From Oligoflexia bacterium (GTDB lineage: Bacteria > Bdellovibrionota > UBA1018 > CAIPTA01): a DNA stretch of 64,000 bases. The DNA lies in assembly GCA_023954355.1 (NCBI GenBank), contig JAMLID010000012.1:1-64000 (forward strand). The letters run 5' to 3'. This document shows positions 59,753-64,000 of the stretch, piece by piece. Position numbers and translations under genes: made by a program. The notes beneath the pieces are model-generated. The model made no database searches. It saw nothing but the letters and a program-made list of their open reading frames with translations, and had not been told where the DNA came from. How positions within the stretch are numbered: position 1 is the stretch's first letter; every line of letters begins with the position of its first letter.

Positions 59753-60679
59753 ATGTTTAAACCAAAAGTTTTTATAAGTGGAATTAGTGGATTTTTAGGT
59801 CAAAGCTTAGCACAAGCACTTCAAAAAGATTTTCTTGTCACTGGATGCTATTTTAGTAATCCCATACGAGTTCCCAATACACAAATCTTCCCTATTAACC
59901 CAAAGAATCCTGAAGTTTTAGAAACTATCGTAAGACTACAGGCACCAGATTTTATTATTAATGCATCTGGAATTCACGATAGAAAAAAAATAGATGATCA
60001 ACCAAAACTTTCAGATCAAATAAACATAGTAGAGCCTGTTAGCTTGGCAATACTTAGCCACAAGATACACGCAAAATTTATTCAAATTTCTTGCTCTTCT
60101 ATATTTGATGGTTCGCAAGGAAACTATAGAGAAAAAGATACCTCGTTCACTATGGACGATTCTTTAGGAAAACAAAAAATAGCCGCTGAAAGTTTTATTC
60201 GAGCTCAAACCATAGAAAGTACAATACTTAGAGTTGGCTCTGTTGTAGGCGCTGGACCAGGATTCAGAAATACAAAATTCGATTCTATTAGAAAAAAAAT
60301 AGCTAAAAATGAATCCATAGAAATATCCCATAAAAAAATTCATTCTTTTTTATCTTCAATTTCTTTCGCTCAAGGTATTCGCTATATATTATTAGGTCAA
60401 TTCCCTACCAAACACAGAATATTTCACCTTGGCGGAGCTAAAATAACAGAGGCTGATTTCGTAAAAAATTGGCTTCGTATTATAAATAAAACAGAAATAA
60501 AACTACACCCCCCGGAAGAAGATAAGGCTAAAAATCTATCTCTAGACTCAAGCCTATTCGAAGAAGTTTTCTCTCCTTGGAAAGCTGAAAGTCAAGAACA
60601 GCTTTATTTAAATTTAATTTCTTCTCTGGCTCCTGGATTAGATCAAAAAAAATTTATTCCTAAGAATCTATCATTCTAA
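59753..60679 (+). CDS. RmlD-like NAD(P)-dependent sugar reductase/epimerase with a changed active site
   Basis: The 308-residue short-chain dehydrogenase fold has an N-terminal ISGISGFLGQSLAQAL nucleotide loop, FIINASGIHDRK and ISCSSIFDGSQGNYREKD, matching RmlD-type dTDP-4-dehydrorhamnose reductases. The catalytic YxxxK is altered: SLGKQK has Leu138 where Tyr is expected, while K142 remains. It may be inactive, use another residue or have another function. It begins right after the flagellin terminator with no ribosome-binding site. A role in flagellin glycosylation is possible by location only. Confidence 0.75.
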   Translation: MFKPKVFISGISGFLGQSLAQALQKDFLVTGCYFSNPIRVPNTQIFPINPKNPEVLETIVRLQAPDFIINASGIHDRKKIDDQPKLSDQINIVEPVSLAILSHKIHAKFIQISCSSIFDGSQGNYREKDTSFTMDDSLGKQKIAAESFIRAQTIESTILRVGSVVGAGPGFRNTKFDSIRKKIAKNESIEISHKKIHSFLSSISFAQGIRYILLGQFPTKHRIFHLGGAKITEADFVKNWLRIINKTEIKLHPPEEDKAKNLSLDSSLFEEVFSPWKAESQEQLYLNLISSLAPGLDQKKFIPKNLSF

Positions 60680-60707
60680 GCATTAGCACTAAGAGAGGCT
60701 GGGAAAG

Positions 60708-60730
60708 ACAGAGATTGAACATTTATGAAT
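60708..60730 (+). repeat. Truncated extra copy of the element B right end
   Basis: The 23 bases ACAGAGATTGAACATTTATG plus AAT occur here and again, exactly, at 60832-60854 at the end of element B. The bases before this (GAGAGGCTGGGAAAGAC) recall the region before CAACACAG in other copies. This looks like a remnant of a tandem copy. Confidence 0.6.
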
Positions 60731-60739
60731 ATAAATCTA

Positions 60740-60857
60740 GGCATTCAGAAATGCTTCAAGATCAAGGCATCGAGCGCGAGCTACCGTGAATCGTGCTACT
60801 GCACGATGGAACGGAGAACAAGCGAGATAACACAGAGATTGAACATTTATGAATGCC
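60740..60857 (+). repeat. Intergenic palindromic element, copy B (118 bp)
   Basis: The outer arms GGCATTCAGAAATG and the complement GGCATTCATAAATG pair nearly perfectly. Inside are GATCAAGGCATCGAGCGCGA, CTACCGTGAA, a 7-bp hairpin ATCGTGC/GCACGAT (60790-60807), GGAACGGAGAACAAGC and AACACAGAGATTGAA. It lies in the convergent gap and stops two bases before the stop codon of the minus-strand gene. Confidence 0.8.
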
Positions 60858-60859
60858 GT

Positions 60860-61405
60860 CTAAAAAATGGCAGATGATTTAACAAAGTCAGTAAACAAAT
60901 ACCTAACAACAGCTTCCACATCAATTCTCTCGCCATGAAATGTCCAAGCTAAATCATTGAATGGATATAATTGAGCTATAAGATCATAACCTTCTCTTTT
61001 TGTTTTGACTGGTGCCTTAGAAAAAGTATTTGCACGATTTACGAACGAAAAATTCACTACACCTAAAGCAGGATTAGAAATAACGAGCTTTAAGGTGTTC
61101 CTAAAAATAATAAAATCAGCTTGAGTATTTGAAATATTAAAAATTTTAATAGAGTTCGGTAAATGAGATCCGCCTCTATATGAATTGAATAGGTCAACGC
61201 ACTTTAGAAATTCTTCTTTTAGGTTAAACATAAATTCAAGAGTAGCTTCTTCAACTACTTTTTTATGATCTTGGTGGCTAACAAAGTCTCCAGAGCCCGT
61301 CTTTAGCAATTCAACCTCATTATCCACTAGTCGCTTAAGCCAATTTGCATCTTTACCAGTAGATACCATATTGATTCTTCTTGGGACTTGAATTTCTTGC
61401 TGCAT
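60860..61405 (-). CDS. Unknown cytosolic protein
   Basis: The 181-residue protein begins MQQEIQVPRRINMVSTGKDA after a good Shine-Dalgarno (GAAGGAG). The middle has NSIKIFNISNTQADFIIFRNTLKLVISNPALGVVNFSFVNRAN in pieces, and the end EAVVRYLFTDFVKSSAIF. No signal peptide. The pattern of short beta strands with a basic start does not match a family known to me. It is not coupled to ybeY. Confidence 0.65.
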   Translation of the reverse strand: MQQEIQVPRRINMVSTGKDANWLKRLVDNEVELLKTGSGDFVSHQDHKKVVEEATLEFMFNLKEEFLKCVDLFNSYRGGSHLPNSIKIFNISNTQADFIIFRNTLKLVISNPALGVVNFSFVNRANTFSKAPVKTKREGYDLIAQLYPFNDLAWTFHGERIDVEAVVRYLFTDFVKSSAIF

Positions 61406-61470
61406 TCCAACTCCTTCACTAAAGGGACTTTAAGCAATTACACCTGAATTCGATCTACCTAGGTTATATA

Positions 61471-61540
61471 CCTTGGCTCGTAGCGCTCATTTACTTACAA
61501 TCTTCCCTTAAGTGTTGCAAGATACGCCCTAGCGTGTCAA
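61471..61540. repeat. CTAG-bounded segment with a D-like end
   Basis: ATACGCCCTAG (61530-61540) is preceded by GTGTTGCAAG, which matches the ends of D and the 37721 copy. A CTAGG at 61471 could be a weak partner. It lies between the genes at 61405 and 61529. Only the right end is convincing. Confidence 0.3.
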
Positions 61541-62011
61541 TAGCCTCTTTTCAATTCTCTGCATTCTTCTGGCTTCTTTGGCAGAAAGTTCGTGATCATA
61601 ACCAAGTAAATGTAAGATTCCGTGTATAAGAAGCCACTTTAACTCAAAACGAAAAGAATGCTTCTTCTCTTTTGCTTGTTCTTTAGCTTTGTCTATACAA
61701 ATTACTACATCGCCCAATAATAGAGTTGTTTCTATTTTTAGCTGTTTGCGATCAAGTTTAATAAGCTCACTTTTTGAATATTGAGGAAAAGATAATACAT
61801 CTGTTGGATAATCTTTACCCCTCCATTCTTTATTAATTTTTTGAATTTCTTTTTTTGAAACTAATACTATAGACAATTCAACAGCGCTTAAACGTTTGGC
61901 TGCAGGAGCTCTTGAGTGGGAAAGTTCTGTTAAGAAAAAAATTGCATCCGATCGAATAGACTTATTTAATACCAGATGCTTTCTGGTTTTGTCGGTTATC
62001 GTGATTTGCAT
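61529..62011 (-). CDS. ybeY: Endoribonuclease YbeY
   Basis: The 160-residue metalloprotein for 16S rRNA maturation and ribosome quality control has NKEWRGKDYPTDVLSFPQY and the zinc motif HGILHLLGYDHE (H-x3-H-x5-H). The ATG at 62011 is used; a GTG at 62026 is also in frame. Its first 50 bases overlap the end of the pgpH gene in another frame, so translation is probably coupled. ybeY next to pgpH is a common arrangement. Confidence 0.95.
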   Translation of the reverse strand: MQITITDKTRKHLVLNKSIRSDAIFFLTELSHSRAPAAKRLSAVELSIVLVSKKEIQKINKEWRGKDYPTDVLSFPQYSKSELIKLDRKQLKIETTLLLGDVVICIDKAKEQAKEKKHSFRFELKWLLIHGILHLLGYDHELSAKEARRMQRIEKRLLTR

Positions 62012-64000
62012 GCTTCTTTCTAGCACTATCCTTCAAAGAAGGCACTCCATATTCAATTCGTGCGTGATAAATACCCAAAAGAACTTCTAAAAAACTCTTA
62101 GCAATTAAATCGAGCTCTCTCAAAGTTAAATCACAATCAGAAAGTTGCCCTTCAGCAAAATATTTATTTAGGATATTTTTAACAACTCCTGAAAGGCGTA
62201 ACGGAGTCGGATCTGGCACAGATCTAGTGGCAGCTTCTACAACATCTCCGAGCATCACCAAAGCAGTTTCTTTAGTTTGAGGCTTTTGTCCGTCATACTT
62301 ATAATCACTTTCTAGAACAGCCTCAGGATCATCGGACTGGCTTTTGGCTTTATTATAAAAATACCATATCGTCGAACTACCATGATGCTCACTCATAGCA
62401 TCGATAAGTGGCTGCGGCAGTTTATGTTTTCGGCCCAACTCTTGTCCCTTTTTAACATGATCTCTAATAATCATGGCGCTCATATGTGGCTGAAGTGAAT
62501 CATGACGATTATATCCCCCGCCCTGATTCTCGATAAAGTATAAAGGCCTCTCCATTTTTCCTACATCATGGTAATAAGCCATTACTCTTGCTAAGAGAGG
62601 ATTCGCACCAATGGATTCGGCGGCCGCTTCTACAAGAGAGCCGATAACGATAGAGTGATGGTATGTGCCAGGTGCCTTAACCATCAGATCTCTAAGCAAT
62701 GGATGATTCATATTTGCAAGCTCTAATAACCTTAGGTCACTAGTTCTATCTGAGATTAATTCAATTAATGGAACCAATCCTACAACAATTAAAGACATAA
62801 AAAATCCAGATAAAAAACCCGCCCAAGTTATCCACCCAATGTCTTCACTCAACATCTGCAATGATGCTGCATTTCTCGTATTAACAACTATGCATGTAAT
62901 CAAAGCAATATTTATGAGCCCAGTAATTAACCCAGCTTTGTATACCACACTTCTAGTTTTAATATGTTTGGTAAAATTAGATGCAGCAATACAAGTAATA
63001 AAAATATATGACCCGTAAAAGAAGTTCCTCTCTAGAAGAATCCCACCAATAACAGACAGAACCATAGAGAAAATCAGGGTCGGAACCTTATCCATAAGAA
63101 TTCGTAAAATAACAGCCCCAGTTGATACAGGCACAATAAAGTAATAAAAATCAAATGGTATGTGTGGAAACTTTTCTATCAAAGCCTCTGTAGCCACATA
63201 TAGAATTCCTTTAATAAGCAAAATAGTAGAAATTAGCAAAAAACAAAACGCAGATAAATCTCTATAATTAGGATTAAAATTAGTTACTCCACCACTTAAA
63301 AAAGATGTCAGTGAATAGATAAGTATGAATAAAAAAACCGCAGTGAAAAAGAATTGTACTTTTGTTGAATCATTTTGAGAGGCAGACTCCATTTGTTGAA
63401 GAATTGCTAAGTGTCTTTTATTGATTGTTTCTTTGTAGCGGATGATAGTCTCACCCTTATTTATTCTAACTATTACAGGCTTAATTTGAGACATGACTTC
63501 ACTTCTTCTTTTTTCTGTCTCTATCCTATTCAAGAACAAATTTTGGCTTAAAAGCTTTTTGGTAACTGCAAGAATTCTTGTCTCGTATGGCTGGTACGCT
63601 TTATTGTATGGTGAATGCAAAAATCGTTTAGCTTTAGCTTCTAGATTAGAGCGTGCGTTAGATAGATCAATAATCGAAGAAATGTTCTGAAATAGTCCTT
63701 CAGACTTTTTATCACCTGTATCTATTCGATTTAACCAAATTCCCTTTGCCAAATCGTCTTTTAATTCATCTCGATCATTTATAATCAGATATAAATTCGC
63801 TTCGGTAAGAAAATGAATAAGCATTCTCTCAAGTCTCTCAGGAAACCTCATTCTCAAAAATGCATCAAATTGTGCATCTGAAATCTCTATCTCTATTTCT
63901 TCAGAAAATGCTCTCTTAGCCTGTATAAATAATTCATTTGAAGATAAATCAGTACTAGCACCTCTCTTTGATGCCAACACAATTATAGGCTGATAATGAT
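61962..64000 (-). CDS. pgpH: Cyclic-di-AMP phosphodiesterase PgpH (7TM-HD), start outside the window
   Basis: At least 679 residues are present; the frame is open through the window edge, so the start is not seen. The visible N-terminal part is extracytoplasmic and helical (7TMR-HDED domain), followed by about seven membrane helices (about 205-420) and a cytosolic HD phosphodiesterase with PGTYHHSIVIGSLVEAAAESIG, the metal-binding YYHDVGKMERP and EHHGSST. It hydrolyses c-di-AMP, a wall and osmotic signal. The C terminus is Lys/Asn-rich. Confidence 0.93.
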   Translation of the reverse strand, partial: HYQPIIVLASKRGASTDLSSNELFIQAKRAFSEEIEIEISDAQFDAFLRMRFPERLERMLIHFLTEANLYLIINDRDELKDDLAKGIWLNRIDTGDKKSEGLFQNISSIIDLSNARSNLEAKAKRFLHSPYNKAYQPYETRILAVTKKLLSQNLFLNRIETEKRRSEVMSQIKPVIVRINKGETIIRYKETINKRHLAILQQMESASQNDSTKVQFFFTAVFLFILIYSLTSFLSGGVTNFNPNYRDLSAFCFLLISTILLIKGILYVATEALIEKFPHIPFDFYYFIVPVSTGAVILRILMDKVPTLIFSMVLSVIGGILLERNFFYGSYIFITCIAASNFTKHIKTRSVVYKAGLITGLINIALITCIVVNTRNAASLQMLSEDIGWITWAGFLSGFFMSLIVVGLVPLIELISDRTSDLRLLELANMNHPLLRDLMVKAPGTYHHSIVIGSLVEAAAESIGANPLLARVMAYYHDVGKMERPLYFIENQGGGYNRHDSLQPHMSAMIIRDHVKKGQELGRKHKLPQPLIDAMSEHHGSSTIWYFYNKAKSQSDDPEAVLESDYKYDGQKPQTKETALVMLGDVVEAATRSVPDPTPLRLSGVVKNILNKYFAEGQLSDCDLTLRELDLIAKSFLEVLLGIYHARIEYGVPSLKDSARKKHANHDNRQNQKASGIK

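Noticed and set aside
1-64000. tRNA genes, rRNA, CRISPR arrays, insertion sequences or prophage genes.
   Set aside because: No cloverleaf, no regularly spaced direct repeats, no transposase or phage protein were seen; a tRNAscan and IS search would be decisive.

Overview
The window is a dense, AT-rich stretch of Gram-negative chromosome. It carries Pal/CpoB, lipopolysaccharide heptose genes, many lipoproteins with clear lipoboxes, a c-di-AMP phosphodiesterase of the PgpH type, two short tandem flagellins, several lytic transglycosylases and a cell-wall-sugar recycling pair. This mix, with the style of the proteins, suggests Bdellovibrionota (a Bdellovibrio-like bacterium). That placement is inference from gene content; no rRNA is present. 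About sixty-four genes are supported. I found no tRNA, rRNA, CRISPR array, insertion sequence or prophage.

Layout. 1-2.2 kb: the 3' end of an unknown gene, a 2-Cys peroxiredoxin and a DEDD exonuclease. 2.2-5.4 kb (minus): pal, a DUF4398-like lipoprotein, cpoB and a tetrahaem UshA-like lipoprotein. 5.5-11.5 kb (minus): lytic transglycosylase, queC, DUF366, hisC, cmk, a heptosyltransferase and heptose kinase. 11.5-15.5 kb (plus): ftsY, an orphan HAMP protein, an Slt70-like enzyme and a thioesterase. 15.5-20 kb (minus): small unknowns, ychF, pth, prs. 20-25 kb (plus): tsaD, rsmA, smpB, acyl-CoA synthetase, methyltransferase. 25-28.5 kb: glutamate dehydrogenase, trxB, RluA-type pseudouridine synthase. 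28.5-37 kb: a heterodimeric ABC exporter, epmA, two secreted unknowns, murU, amgK and an M48 protease. 37-43 kb: envelope and outer-membrane proteins, a deoxynucleoside kinase and a PLP desulfhydrase/deaminase-like enzyme. 43-48.4 kb: etfBA, a membrane Fe-S EtfAB:quinone oxidoreductase (Emo-like) and an acyltransferase. 48.4-57.6 kb: a ribbon-helix-helix protein with dcd, a membrane-anchored subtilase with a CUB-like domain, rnr, a UbiB kinase and a GNAT protein. 57.7-64 kb: two flagellins, an RmlD-like protein, an unknown, ybeY and pgpH (cut by the window edge).

How the genes work together. Fatty-acid activation, EtfAB and the Emo-like protein make a route for beta-oxidation electrons to the quinone pool. 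Lytic transglycosylases plus AmgK/MurU fit peptidoglycan turnover and reuse. Pal, CpoB, heptose genes and lipoproteins build the envelope.

The most interesting non-coding signal is a family of intergenic palindromic elements (25114-25232, 50225-50342, 60740-60857 and a longer relative at 42927-43090). Three are 118-119 bp. Each has outer arms that pair with each other but differ from copy to copy, around a conserved core (CAAGGC-like, internal hairpin, CAACACAG-like). Every convergent gene junction longer than 100 bp in the window holds such an element, part of one, or a structured candidate. A second recurring pattern is a -10-like hexamer only 6-10 nt before an ATG with no clear Shine-Dalgarno (prs, the M48 gene, the gene at 41691 and others), which suggests leaderless mRNAs.
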